The position numbers and the translations under genes were made by a program. Shown here in pieces: positions 1-12,396 of a DNA stretch of 64,000 bases. Position 1 is the stretch's first letter; the number at the start of each line of letters is the position of its first letter. The stretch is from Clonostachys chloroleuca (Eukaryota; Ascomycota; Sordariomycetes; Hypocreales; Bionectriaceae), in NCBI GenBank assembly GCA_037952775.1, contig JBANAY010000003.1, positions 6,200,001 through 6,264,000 on the forward strand, in the 5' to 3' direction. Below the pieces are notes generated by a model. The model had not been told where the DNA came from. It searched no databases and saw nothing but the letters and a program-made list of their open reading frames with translations.

Positions 1-623
1 TTGTAGGTATACGCTTTTGTAAGTAATTAAAAGTAAATAAGTACACTAGAAAAGGGCACACTCTGTGAACTACCGAGGTAACCTAAGTACCTTGGAAGAA
101 GTACCTACATAGCAATTTTAACCTCCTTTCAAAGGCCGGTGCTTTGTCAAGAATGCATCGAACCTGCAGAAATCTATCTTTGGCTACTTGACAGCGAAAT
201 CGGCTGCAACAGGACAAAAGGAGAAGAGAAAAGAGAAAACAAATTAACCCCAAATGTATAGCCCAGGGCGTAAGGTCGGTGTTGCTGGATGAAGTGAGTC
301 TTCCCTGCTTGGGTGTATGCAGATTTGCAGGTCTCATGAGCTGGTCACTTGATGTGCACCCACTGAGTTATGGGTTATGAGCCGTCAAAGAGTACATTAG
401 CTCGTTCCTCCTGTAGCTCTGTGCATCATGGCCCACCGTTCACAATCATACGAAGTGTGTGGATGGATGCGCATCGCCGGCTTCGGCCCAGCAGTGGCCG
501 AGGAAGACCACGACTTCTCCCCCGCAGCCCACCTATAACGGCCGAAACAGTCTGCAATTTGTCCCTTTGCAGCGGTATCAACCAACCTGGTACTTTACCA
601 CAAGGCGTTATTCCGCTGAAGCC
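1..623. other. Intergenic region upstream of the short-chain dehydrogenase
   Basis: No convincing coding region: the open frames are short, overlap each other and lack recognisable motifs. It contains an imperfect inverted repeat at 73-95 (CCGAGGTA, 7-base spacer, TACCTTGG) and the presumed promoter of the gene starting at 624. Confidence 0.6.
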
Positions 624-1697
624 ATGGCGCCTGTATCGTTTTCTGTCTCCGGAAAGACAGCCATAATCACTGGAGCTGGCTCAGGTACGACACCTCTACA
701 GTACTCTGTCGGGGCAACTGTGGCCGAGCGGCTGCTGGCCATCTACGTCTACGTTGTGTATTGACTACTATCACCAGGGATCAACTTCTCATTTGCCAAG
801 TTGCTTCTCTCCCGCGGATGCAATGTCACAATCGCCGACCTCAGCCTACGACCCGAGGCAGACGCCCTCATCGCCGAGTACAATGGTACCGACTCCAGAA
901 AGCCCCGTGCCATCTTCGTCAAGACGGACGTGACCAAGTGGCCCGACCTCCATCGCATGTTCGACGAGACAGTGGCGGCATTCGGATCCTTCGACATCGT
1001 CTGCCCAGGCGCCGGCGTCTACGAGCCGCACTGGTCCAACTTCTGGCACCCCCCAGGCTCAGCCGAGAGCAAGGACCCGGTCGAGGGCAACCACTACTCG
1101 CTGCTCGACATCAACCTGACGCACCCGATCCGAGCGACGCAGATCGCGCTCTCGTACTGGCTGTTCCCTGAAAAGGCACCGCGCGTACAGGCACACACGG
1201 CCAAGGCGTCTCCCCAGAACCCCAAGCGGGTGGTCCACATCTCGTCCGTCGCAGGGCAGCTCCCCGTCTTTCGCGCTCCGCTCTACGGAGCCTCCAAGTT
1301 CGCCGTGTCGGGCTTCGTGCGGTGTCTGGCGTCGCTGGACGATGCGTACGGGGTGCGTGTCAACGCCGTGGCGCCTGGTATCGTCAAGACCCCGCTGTGG
1401 ACGGAGCATCCAGAGAAGCTCGTCAACCTGGACCAGAAGAACGACGGCTGGGTGACGCCCGAGGAGGTGGCCGAGGCCATGCTGGCGTGTGTGGAGCAGG
1501 ATGAGAATGTCGGAGGCACAATCTTGGAAGTTGGCAAGGAGCATACCAGGCGGGTGGCTGCTCTCAACGATCCTGGGCCGAATCTCACTCAGGGCTATGG
1601 CATCTGGGCCGGCAATGGTTCTGAAGGTGATGACATGGTATGGGACTGGTTGAAGAGCGGCGACGTCTGGGGGTTTAAGGGTCGAAGCAAGCTGTAG
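624..1697 (+). CDS. Short-chain dehydrogenase/reductase (SDR family)
   Basis: NAD(P)-dependent oxidoreductase of the classical SDR type, about 326 residues. Two exons are inferred, 624-684 and 778-1697, with an intron at 685-777 starting GTACGA and ending CAG; the splice rebuilds the nucleotide-binding motif TGAGSGIN near residues 14-21. The ATG at 624 begins MAPVSFSVSGKTAIITGAG, the expected first beta strand and glycine-rich loop. The catalytic Ser lies in HISSVAG and the Tyr and Lys in YGASK near residue 189, so all active-site residues are present. The layout, with an insert after the NAG-like PGAGV segment, resembles fungal relatives of 15-hydroxyprostaglandin dehydrogenase, but the substrate cannot be read from sequence. 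It stands alone upstream of mak5, in the same orientation, with 541 bases between. Family is sure; exact reaction is unknown. Confidence 0.9.
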
Positions 1698-2238
1698 TCG
1701 GTAGATATCGCAATGGAGACCGGTCAATAGAGTTGTGTTTGTTTCCTCTAGAATCGTAGCTCTGGCCATATGCAGCTCCCAAAGTTTTTATCGGTGTCTT
1801 ATCGATATCGCTGACTGATAAGCAGGCCCAAGTGGTGATAGGAAAATACATAGACACTACCAATGTGTTTCCATATCTCAACTTCCGATACGGGCATAAT
1901 TTTGAGACTTCAATTGCCAATAGATTATCAGCGGTGATTATTCTTGTTGGAAATCAGGGTGAATCATTATTTCAGATGATTACTACTACCATCAATCTCA
2001 CTGTTATACGTTGCATGTAATTGATGTCGCCTCTACTGTCCCGGTTTTTCTGTCAGCCGCTTCCAGCGCCCTCAGCCTGCCGTAGTAGTGGGGCGATAAG
2101 CAATCGGACGCCAAAAAAAAAAAAAGTTGACTGTGAAGGTTGAGAATCACATCATGCCTTATTAGACCCTTGTCTCAAAGCGAAGTTTTATTACCACAGA
2201 CCGGATAGCTTCCCATTTCATTCACTCGAGCCAATCAA
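1698..2238. other. Intergenic region between SDR gene and mak5
   Basis: No coding signal. It carries a run of 13 A at 2113-2125 and presumably the mak5 promoter and the SDR 3' untranslated region. Confidence 0.6.
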
Positions 2239-4636
2239 ATGGGACCGCAATTGAAGAAGCGCAAGCTTCATTCCACCCCGACCGACCGCGTCACGAAGCG
2301 AACCAAGCCCTCCACCGCCGCATCCAAATCGAAGCGCAAGGCCGTCGACGCTGCTGCACTCGCGTGGGAGGCCGTCGATACCGAAGAGTTTGGCGGTCTC
2401 CAGGTTATCGAGGGCGTCGAGGTTGTGAAGCAAGGTAACAAGGTCCAGTTCCTAGTCTCCGAAAGCCAGCAGAACCCCGAGCACCGCGAGGCCAAGAACT
2501 ACGATGAGGACGAGTCGTTTGAGGGGTTTGGGGATGACCCTGCTGAGGGCCGGGATCTCCCCAAGGGCAAAGATGGGGCTCGTGAGGCTGGGCTGGAGGC
2601 TGAGAGGCCTGGTAAGGACGGCAAGGGGGACAAACAAAAGCAAAAGCAGAAGCAGAAGCAGCCGAAGCAAAACAAGCAGCAGCTGGCAGACGCCAAGCTG
2701 GCGCCGAACAACTCGAAAAAGTCCTCTGCACAGGGTAACGCCTTCCAGGCCCTGGCAGATGACGACACACAAGAAGAAGAAGAAGGCCTCGACATGGCTG
2801 CCTGGGCGGCGCTGAACCTGTCGCCCCAGATGCTCTCTGCCATTGCCAAGCTCAAATTTGCAAAGCCCACCCTGATCCAGACCAAGACTATCCCTGACAT
2901 TCTGGCCGGCGAGGATGTCATCGGAAAGGCCCAGACAGGTTCCGGAAAGACGCTGGCTTTTGGTATTCCCATCGTGGAGCGGTGGTTAGAAGAGCACGAG
3001 AAGCGACAAGACGAGCTAGACGAAAGCGACGACGATGCGGACGAAGACGAAAGCGCGGACGAAGACGAAGATGATGAAGACAGCGATGCGAACGGACGAA
3101 AGAAACAAAAGACCCCCATAGCGCTGGTCCTGAGTCCAACACGAGAATTGGCCAAGCAGCTTGGAGACCATCTCAAGGCCCTGTGCGATGGCCTCCCCTC
3201 TGCCCCATACATCTGTGTCATCACTGGTGGCCTCAGCATCCAGAAGCAGCAGCGCCAGCTTGCCAAAGCCGATATTGTTATTGGAACACCTGGTCGTCTC
3301 TGGGAGGTTCTCGAGGGCGATGCCAAGCTCCAGGAATCTTTCACGAAGATTAGCTTCCTTGTCGTCGATGAGGCTGATCGTTTGCTAAAGGCTGGACAAT
3401 TCAAGGAAGCGGAAGATATCCTTGGAGCTCTGGATCGAAAGGATCCAGAAGAGGAGGAGGAGGAGAGCGATGACGAGGAGGAGGATTTCTCCCCCAGACA
3501 GACATTGGTCTTCTCAGCCACCTTCGACAAGGACCTTCAGACCAAGCTCGCTGGCACTGGTCGAAGGCACAAGGGCGATGAAGACAAGATGGCCTATCTG
3601 ATGAAGCGCCTCAACTTCCGGAGGGAAGCCAAGTTTATCGACGCCAACCCTGTACGACAGATGGCCGAGGGGCTCAAGGAGGGCCTGATTGAATGCGGCG
3701 CAATGGACAAGGTACGTTTCCCATTCCCAACATATATTCCTCGCTCAGGGTCAGCTTTCTAACTCTATCATCTAGGATCTCTACCTCTACACCGTCCTGC
3801 TCCTCAATCCAAAGCAGCGCACCGTAGTCTTCACAAACTCCATATCTGCCGTCCGCCGAATCACCCCCTTCCTCACCAACCTCGCCGTCAACGCCCTCCC
3901 CCTCCACTCCCAGATGGCCCAGAAGGCCCGCCTCCGCTCCCTCGAACGTTTCACCGCCGCCGCAAAGGCCTCCGTCCTCATCGCCACCGACGTCGCCGCC
4001 CGCGGTCTCGACATCCCTGAGGTGGACATGGTCCTGCACTACCATGTGCCACGTGCCGCAGACACCTACGTCCACCGCTCCGGCCGCACCGCCAGAGGCG
4101 ACCGCAGCGGCGTCAGCGTCCTCCTCTGCTCCCCCGACGAGGTCATACCCACGCGCCGTCTGGCTGCCAAGGTGCACGCCGAAGCCTCGAGCAAGAAGGA
4201 GCACCTGATCCAGACGCTGCCCATCGACAGGAGGATCGCTTCTCGGCTGAAGACCCGGACAACTCTGGCTAAGACGCTGGCGGATGCGGCACTGGCCAAG
4301 GAGAAGAGTAACAGTGACGACTCGTTCATGCGCAACGCTGCTGAGGAGCTGGGCGTTGAGTATCACTCAGACGACGAGGAGCTGGGCCGGGGTGGGCGTG
4401 GAGGAGGGAGGAAGCGCAAGGAGAAGGCGGCGCGGGAGATGAGCAAGGCGGAAATGGGGGCGCTGAGGGCCCAGTTGAAGCATGAGCTTACGCAGAGGGT
4501 AAACCTGGGCGTGAGCGAGAGGTATATCACGGGCGGAAGGGTGGATGTAGCCGCTCTTCTCAAGGAGCGGGAAAAGGGCACGCAGCTTGGTGTGTTCTTA
4601 GGAGGAGACGCGGCTGGCCTCGGGTTTGATCTGTAA
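2239..4636 (+). CDS. mak5: ATP-dependent DEAD-box RNA helicase Mak5
   Basis: Nucleolar RNA helicase needed for 60S ribosomal subunit assembly (established for yeast Mak5). Two exons are inferred, 2239-3711 and 3776-4636, with an intron at 3712-3775 (GTACGT to TAG); the protein is about 777 residues, normal for the family. The basic N-terminus is followed by the Mak5-type AWEAVDTEEFGGLQVIEGV segment, then a low-complexity Lys/Gln stretch. Helicase motifs are complete: AQTGSGKT near 230, DEAD near 375, SAT near 425, ARGLDIP near 566 and HRSGRTAR near 590. An acidic Asp/Glu insert lies between motif I and PTRELA, and a second sits before the SAT motif, as is usual in this family. The C-terminus is basic. 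It ends 137 bases from the convergent SNM1-type nuclease gene. Confidence 0.95.
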
Positions 4637-4773
4637 ACTACGTAAAATGCAGGATGGGATTCCTGCAAAGAAAACATTTCATCAAACATTTCATCATGAC
4701 ATCGTTGCCCTTGCCCGCTCATAACCGTTGCCGTATTTTAACAATCCTTAAACTCCTTTGTTGATCGGTATCA

Positions 4774-7347
4774 TTAATGACCAAGCTCCTCCTCCTTTGT
4801 GGTGTGTCCGCCGTTAGTTGAAATCAAACCGTCTTCATCCCATTCCTTGTCCATGAGCATTCGGTAATACGCCTCTTTCCGTATTGTAGAAGCATTGGGG
4901 CTTATTGTAGATACGAATGATTTGTCGGTCTGTTGAGACTCTGGCCCTTCTTCAGCCTCATCCGTAGTTCCGGTCTCGTTACATTCCTCCTCCCAGAGCT
5001 TTCGGAAATACGCCTCTCCTTGTATTGTAGAAGCATTGGGGTGTGATCCCGGTAGGATTGATCTGATGGTCTGTTGAGAGTCTGGCCCCTCTCCAGGCTC
5101 GCCCGTAGTTCCGGTCTTGCTATATTCCTCAAATCGACGCTTCACGCCATGTGTACCACGGGTAGGTGTTGAAAAAGGGGAAGACACCCCCTCCCCTACA
5201 CTAGGTGTGGCATATTTCATTTCTGGGCGGTTAGTTTTTGAGTCTGTTTCAACATCGCGGAATGAAGGCGAAGACGGTGGTGGAGCTCCGGAGCGACGAT
5301 GGTTGATGGAGACTGGTGGTGATTCCGTCCTTGGACGCGAGTAATCTGTCTCCTGCGAGTTCTTATTGCTGGAGGGGTTCATTACTGGCGGCCTGGCTTG
5401 TCGCAAGATGTCCATCTTGAGATCATGGGCATAGGTTGTCCCGGAGCAGTGCTCTCCGAAGAGAGACTTGATTGTCACATCTATTTACTTAGTCAGTTTT
5501 CGCGAGTATAGTTACTGGTAAGATGGATTGGAATACCGTATTTAAGCCATTCATCAATATTAGCGGTGCAAGGCCAGACATCCCGCGGTTTGAAAGCAGC
5601 CACGAGAAGACAAAGTTCGTGGTAAGAGGAATGTCGAGAGTACGGAAAACGAATAACTCTGGGCAGAGGGGTTTCGGCTCTCTGGTCCATGTTTGTTCCT
5701 ATCTTTGGCACATCAGTAGTCGCAGGTGATAGCTGCTTGGCGATTGCCTGGATGACCTTGTCGATGGTGAGTGAAGAAGCCTGTTCTTCCGTGGTTGCTT
5801 GGAGATCGAGCGTCAAGCTACGCCCACTCAAGGCAACTTTGCTTAGAAAGTCTCCCATTTTCTCTGCATCTATCTCACCCAAGTTGAGCAAGGTGCGAAT
5901 CCTAGAAAGAAGGTTAGTATTAATAGGTGGAGGGATTATTGGGGGAAGTATTTGGCTTACTTCTCTTGCAAATTTCGCAAATCATCTGCAGACAAGGCGT
6001 CCAGCTCGTTCTCACGCTCCAGATCCTCACCCCCACCACCGATCCCGGCTTCAATCAATTCAGCACCGGTCGGCATGCGAGCAATGATGGGTTGAATTCT
6101 GACAACAGAAGTTGCCTTCGCTGTGGAACACATGTTCCCTTTCTCGCAACTATGGACTCGAACATTCTCGACAGAGGTGAGGCAGCCGGGATGTGGCGAG
6201 TTCCCACACATGTGACCAACTAATGCTGGTCCTTCTGGTGACAAGTGGGAGAAGGTAATCGGTGATTTACCTGAGCTATTGGCCTTTAACGACTTGTATA
6301 TTCTCATCTTGTAATCATCTACATGGATCTGTGATGAAAATCAGTGAAGCTGCACTGCGAGAAAGCAAGAGTCTCTGGACATACCGCAGTTTTCAGGCTT
6401 TTTGCCAAGGCAACCCATACATCTTCATAGCCGTAGGTCCATGCTTGGAAATGGAATATGGTGTCATCTGAGTAGCGGGAGACTTTTGCAAGAAGCTCCA
6501 CGATGCCCTCGGCCTTGGTAGGAAATCGGACATCGTCGATGAATGATGTGTCAAGATAGATCTTGTCAAGAGTCTTGGAGCCGAGAGTATACTCTAGGAT
6601 AGCGGGATTCCGCTGAATCGAATTGACGAGCCATGGCTCGCTTCGAATATCTCCGGTATACAATATTGCTTTTTCATCACCTTCAATTACTACATGTCAT
6701 CGGACGAAAATTAGTCACGCCGGCGGTAAAAGCCTCGGCAGAATCACCTACGGAACATCACCGACCCAGGACAATGGTTTGCGTCCAATAGCGTCACTTG
6801 GAGTTGATGTCCGGGCTGGAGCTCGATGCATGTTGGAGTGTTTAGTGGCAAGGGTTTCTGGAGCATCGGCCGCTTTAGTGAGAAGATGCCCAATTGATCG
6901 GAAACGGCAGGTAGTGTTTGCCTTACCAGGACTTTGTGGAGATGCTTGTACGTCTGCTGCCGGGTCTCGAGGATTCCCAGAGCATAATTAATGCGGCAAG
7001 GATATCTCTCGAGCCGGAGTAGTATTGCACGTGTCGCGGCTGAGCAGTAGACACTTTGCGGCTGGTGGATTAGCACTGAGGGATTGAGAACGAGGTTGGC
7101 GGGAGCTGTCCTCTGGGACACTCACAATGGTGACCGGAGGGTCTCGAGCCCGGCCAGATGGTCGCTGTGGACGTGACTGAGGAAGCATGCCAGCGGTGGC
7201 CGAAGATGTGAGTGGGAGCGGAAGTGGTCGACTGCAGAGGCTAATTAACGGCATGTTCGCTATGGTGAGGATGATGAGCAAAGCATGAGGGAAGAGCTCA
7301 CTTCTGATGTCCGGGAATTCGGCTACGAGGCCGTCAAATGTGGACAT
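4774..7347 (-). CDS. DNA cross-link repair nuclease, SNM1/Artemis family
   Basis: Metallo-beta-lactamase/beta-CASP nuclease of DNA interstrand cross-link or end-joining repair, expected in the nucleus. Eight exons are inferred on the minus strand: 7302-7347, 7126-7231, 6927-7053, 6752-6857, 6385-6689, 5961-6328, 5537-5901 and 4774-5480. All phases agree and give about 709 residues. The start MSTFDGLVAEFPDIR is the usual start of the fungal family. The metal-binding HVHSDH is at residues 35-40, DANHC at 118-122, YTGDIR at 139-144, and the DRMBL region RFPYSRHSSYHEL near 437-449, followed by WPCT and SLFGEHCSG. The tail after about residue 500 is low in conserved motifs and contains a 47-residue tandem duplication (4834-5115). 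Whether it is the Artemis-like or SNM1B-like member cannot be settled here. Confidence 0.93.
4834..5115 (-). repeat. Two tandem 141-base units in the nuclease tail
   Basis: Units 4975-5115 and 4834-4974 each encode 47 residues. The copies start TGTTGEPGEGPDSQQ and TGTTDEAEEGPESQQ, and both contain PNASTI then EAY. They keep frame and have diverged, so this is an old in-frame duplication rather than an assembly echo. Confidence 0.9.
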
Positions 7348-9293
7348 GGCCGCTGATCGGGAAGCTCTCGGCCGGTCAGCTCACGTTATTCTTGCAGAAA
7401 GCTGCCTACATCGAGAACTCGGAGAGAGCGTGAGGTGGGGTATCAGGCAAGTAGAATGCATAGACAGTGGCCAGCAAGAGGGGACCTACTGTGAGCTGTC
7501 CGAATCCCCTCTATGTCACGGAATCGTGATCCAGGGCTGTGGATTCGGGCTCCAATTGCAAGGGATGATCGACAGGCACTTGGGAGGAGACGGAGATGTT
7601 TCCAGGATCAAAGCGTGGGACATTTGCTGGAGGAGAAAGACATGGACCAGTTGAGGCAGCAGTCAGTGTGAATACGGAACGAGCACAGTATGAGTGGCTG
7701 TGAGTTACCTAAGAATATACAGTGTTAGATAAAGCGCTGTATGTACTGTGTCCATCATCTAGGGTAGGCGCGAGTTGCAAGGCTGAACGAAGATGCGCCA
7801 AAGCCGCGAACTTGATCTGAATCTCTCCAACAATTCCATCAACAGGCACAGTGATGACGGCCTATCGCAGCAACAAAGCAGTGCCTTCGTCGATTCGCCC
7901 CTGCTCATTGAGATGTCTCACTCTGACGACCTTCCCCATCCACCGTCTGCCGTCCATTCAGTCAGCGTGAGCCCTCTGTTTCGCCCGCTGTTCCGAGCTG
8001 CAGCACCAATCCCCGCCTCTTTATTGCAACTTGTATGATTGCAGGCGCGCTGAATGGCGGCATGCGGCGACGGGCCCTGGTCAAGTTCGGCGCTGGCCCG
8101 TTTGAGAGGGATCAGACCGAATGCTGCAATCTGTCCATTCTTAGATCTGCATCAGCAGACTCGCTTGCGAATGAGCGAGTTTCAATGCGATCGAATACGG
8201 TGGTGCAATCATCTCTGTCCCTTCGGCGCCGCCCGCAGGACCCTGGGACCCGTCACCATGCAGGCCGAGATGACATATGACGTCTTCGTCCTCCTTCACA
8301 GTGTCCCAGGGCCATGGTCAAACACATCATGTCGAGCTCACGAGGCACCTCGCTCTTGGGCTTGCACCGAGCCACGCCAGATTGCTGATAAGGAAGTTAC
8401 CAATATCCCCTTCTCGCACCACCGGAAAACATTGGCCAGTCAGACGGCCAATATTTGAACAGGAGCTCGACGTTGCATTTCCTGTTGACCCCTGGCATGC
8501 CCGTCAACTCCCGTGTCAATTCCCAGGGCTTATTCAATTTAGCCCCACCGACATCCAGGCACGTACAAGCATACCAAAGATCTTCAGTCGCGGTTAATTG
8601 CGAGCCACCCGTTGTTTTACAAATTCCCATGGCGTTAGTGGAGGAGATCCGTGCTATGTCAGAGGAATTCCGGAGCGCAGGCCCGCGCTCGGTCAGAGCC
8701 CTGCTTCATCCTCCTGCGGGGACGCGCCTCCGGTGCCAAATGAGGAATTTCCCCAACTTCTCTCCAGAGACCCCCACGAGCCAACTGAATGAGTCAGGGT
8801 CTGGGTGTTACAGGATGACTTCCAACTTTCGGAACCTTCACCGCCGCCTGGGGAGCAATGGGTCGATTGTATCAAGGTGGATGATGATGAGAGAACGGAA
8901 TTTCACCGTAATCCGGAACCCATCCCATTCGTTGCTCACAGGAAACAAGGCCCGCCCTGTGTCTCACAATTGACTGCCCCTCGTTCGTATTGATTTCTAC
9001 CAATGGAGTTGGCGTATTGCTGCATCTTGTACATACGGCATCGTGAAATAAAGGATCGTCTTATCTTTACATGGGCCGATATCCCTGTGGGAGCACTGCA
9101 AGTTTGGACGATGTCTTCGGATCAATGTGCTGGAGCACTATCCCGACGTTCCCGTTGACAACTGAGCCATTCCAGTCACGGAGGGGCCTTGGAAGCTTTG
9201 AAATCATATATAAAAGTGCCGGTCCCCATTCAGTATCGCCTTAGAGCTGTCTAGCATATGGTGCCTTGAGCCTTTTTGAGAGCATCATTCACA
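7348..9293. other. Intergenic region of about 1.9 kb
   Basis: Several open frames of 60 to 172 codons overlap on both strands, but none has a recognisable domain, a good start context with introns, or codon use like its neighbours. It probably holds the divergent promoters of the repair nuclease and cellobiose dehydrogenase. Confidence 0.55.
9207..9215 (+). promoter_or_regulatory. TATA box of the cellobiose dehydrogenase gene
   Basis: TATATAAAA lies 79 bases before the ATG at 9294, a usual place in strongly regulated fungal genes. Confidence 0.65.
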
Positions 9294-12192
9294 ATGCGGT
9301 CTCTAGGAACTTCCTCGCTTCTCCTGGCTTTGGCTTCTTGTGAGTGACTCTTCAGCTCTAAGAATTCTTTGCTTTATTAACTGAACATAGTCTCGCAGGA
9401 TGTCCTGGGTCAAAGGGCACCTTCGACGTATACAGACTCGGCATCGGGCATTGTATTCGATACCTGGGCAGAAAGCGGGTTGACATTTGGATTCGCTCTG
9501 CCCACAGATGCCCTTCAAACTGATGCAAGCGAATACATTGGTTATCTGGTCCGTGCCATCTTTAAATCTTTCCGTCTGTTGGGAGATCACGAGGCAGAGC
9601 TGACATTTAGTAGAGATGTGATACAGCAACCAAGGGAACCGGTTATTGTGCTCTCTCTCTAGGAGGTTCTATGACCAACAAATTACTTCTCACCACCTAC
9701 CCATACGAGGATGAGGTGCTCACTTCTTTCCAGTGGGCGACTGGGTACAGGCCTCCTGGGTTCTATGCTGGCGATGCGCAATTGACGCAAATATCGTCCA
9801 AGATTGAGGACGGTTACTTCGAGATTCTGTACCGATGCCAGAACTGCTTGAAATGGAATCACAATGGCAGCCAAGGTAGTCTCTCAACAACAGCCAGCAC
9901 CTTTTTGGTAGGCTGGGCCATCCACAGTGTGACGCCAACGGGTGCGAGCTGCCCTACCAGCATCTCGGCAGGGCAGCACAATAGCGCTGGAACTATTACT
10001 GGCACATTTTCCTCGAACAGTGTCAGCGAGAAGTACCAGGAGTGGACTTCTCTCGCCGACAAGGTTGTTCCTGGTCATTGCGATGACACTCCATCTACCA
10101 CATCTTCCATCCCAGGCCCCACTGGCACTCCCGTTCCTACTGATGCCGTATATGACTACGTCGTGATTGGAAGTGGTGCTGGTGGGCTTCCTGCCGCTGA
10201 TAGACTCAGCGAGGCTGGCAAGAAGGTCCTTCTTATCGAGAAAGGACCTCCGTCCACAGGCCAGTGGGGTGGCCCAGCCAAGTCTGCTTGGAAGCCCGAC
10301 TGGCTCGCGGGCACAGACCTGACCCGGTTCGATGTCCCAGGCCTCTGCAACCAGATCTGGGTGGACTCTGATGGCATTGCCTGCCGCGACACTGACCAGA
10401 TGGCCGGCTGCCTTCTCGGTGGCGGCACTGCGGTGAATGCTGGATTGTGGTGGAAACCTTCTGCTGAGGATTGGGACTACAATTTCCCTGACGGCTGGAA
10501 ATCATCTGACATGTCCGGAGCTGTTGAGCGTGCGTTCACAAAAATCCCCGGCACAAGAAGATCATCACAAGACGGAATTCGCCATTACGATGAAGGGTAC
10601 AAGGTTCTTTCTGAGGGTGTAAAATCCTCGGGCTGGTCCGAGTTCAATCCGTTTACCGAGCCAGAGAAGAAAAACAAAACATACACCGACGCTGCCTTCA
10701 TGTTTATCAACGGCCAGCGGGGTGGTGCTCTGGCGACATATCTAGCCAGCGCCTCCGAGCGCGACAATTTCGACCTTTGGACCGCCACGCAGGTCAAGAG
10801 GATTGTTCGCTCGGGTGGACATGCCACAGGCATTGAGGTCGAGCCTTATGAGGGCAACGGCTATGAGGGTACAGTCCAGTTGACTCCAGGGACTGGGCGA
10901 GTCATCGTCTCAGCAGGCGCCTTTGGAAGTGCCAGGCTTCTCATGAGAAGTAAGTTGAAATATGGGAGTTGAGTTTAAGAGAACAGGTTGGCTGATCATT
11001 ACAGGTGGCATTGGCCCTCAGGACCAACTGGAGATTGTCGCCAACTCGACCACCGACGGTCCGGTATTCATCTCTGATGACGAGTGGATTCTGCTTCCCG
11101 TTGGCCATAACCTCGAAGACCACACCAACGTAAGTTTTCGTTTAATCAAATCATTGGAAGATGCTAACGTGACGTAGACGGACACTGTTGTCAGCCACCC
11201 AAGCGTCAAATTCTATGATTTTTATGCCGCTTACACTGACCCCATCGAGAGTGATGCGCAAGCCTACCTCGGTAAGAGCATTCTTTCCAGTCAATCACAA
11301 TTATTTATTGCATCCAAGAGCTAATTTTATGTAGATTCCCGGTCTGGGATTTTGGCGCAGGCCGCCCCCAATATCGGCCCTGTGATGTACGACGAAATCG
11401 CGGGAGCAGATGGCATCGTTCGTTCATTGCAGTGGACCTCGCGTGTCGAAGCAAGCTTTAACATTGAGGATGAATGTATGCGACCGAGGCCTTACAAAAT
11501 TTAAGAAAGATAATCCGACTAATGAACGAACAGATGCTATCACCATGAGCCAGTATCTTGGTCGTGGGTCCAAGTCACGAGGTAGAATGACGCTCGCTGC
11601 CGACCTTAGCACGGTCGTCAATGAGCCCCCATACCTCCATGACCCAGAGGACAGCGAAGCGATCATCACGGGCCTTGATAACATGCGTGAAGCGCTCTCT
11701 GGTGTCGAAGGCCTCACATGGCTAGCACCTGCTGCCAACCAAACCTCCCGGGAATATGTCAATGCTGTAAGTGCTGGCTCCTCTTCCTCTGTCTCGCCCC
11801 CATCTTGTGGGCTTTTCACCCGGCTAACCCTTAATTAGCTGTCAAAAACATCTGGGCGTGGTGCCAATCACTGGATTGGAACCAACAAACTCGGAACTGA
11901 GGATGGGCGTCAAGGTGGCGACGCGGTTGTTGACCTCAATACCAAAGTTTGGGGAACCGACAACATCTTTGTTGTCGATGCTTCCGTCATTCCAGGCATG
12001 GTCACACCCAACATCCAGTCCTATATTGTATCCGTTTCTGAGAAGGCAACGGAGAGGATTCTGGCGCTTGAACCTGCTTCTGGTGGCTCAGAGGGCGCGC
12101 AGTGCGGCGGCATCGAGTGGAATGGGAGCCATTACTGTCAGGATGGCCTGACATGCACTCGCCAGGACGCAGCCATTTCAAAATGTCAGTAG
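9294..12192 (+). CDS. cdh: Cellobiose dehydrogenase with C-terminal CBM1
   Basis: Secreted flavocytochrome that oxidises cellobiose and can pass electrons to lytic polysaccharide monooxygenases. Eight exons are inferred: 9294-9339, 9391-9548, 9614-10949, 11005-11129, 11178-11271, 11335-11475, 11534-11766 and 11839-12192. They give 828 residues with consistent phases. Order: signal peptide (MRSLGTSSLLLALAS), cytochrome domain with TYTDSASGI, the probable haem ligands Met88 (GGSMTN) and His190 (GQHNS), a Thr/Pro linker, the GMC flavin domain starting at DYVVIGSGAGG near 249-259, the catalytic His in NHWIG near 722, and a 30-residue CBM1 (QCGGIEWNG to SKCQ, four Cys) at 799-828. The acceptor at 9390 is needed, because the alternative at 9398 creates a stop. 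This is the class II ascomycete layout with a cellulose-binding module. It is convergent with the membrane-protein gene. Confidence 0.95.
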
Positions 12193-12396
12193 ATCAAGCA
12201 TTATTTTTAACAACCCCGTAGTACGTGATCCTTGATCTCGTTAGAAAGAAGACTGAATTGAATGCGCGCTGGTGTCGGCGGAACGAGACAAAACCACGAT
12301 GAATCCCTCTTTACCCTTGCTAGTGATATATTTATTCTTGATTAATTATTTACTCTAGACAATTGCCAATATTGAAAATGTGCTGCTACGCCACCC

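Noticed and set aside
1059..1769. 236-codon frame on the minus strand
   Set aside because: Antisense to the SDR exon with its catalytic motifs; no domain in the antisense frame.
2499..3530. 343-codon Ser-rich frame on the minus strand inside mak5
   Set aside because: It is the reverse complement of acidic Asp/Glu coding in mak5, which gives Ser-rich shadow frames.
8455..8973. 172-codon frame in the intergenic region
   Set aside because: No domain, unusual composition, and overlapping frames of similar length on both strands.
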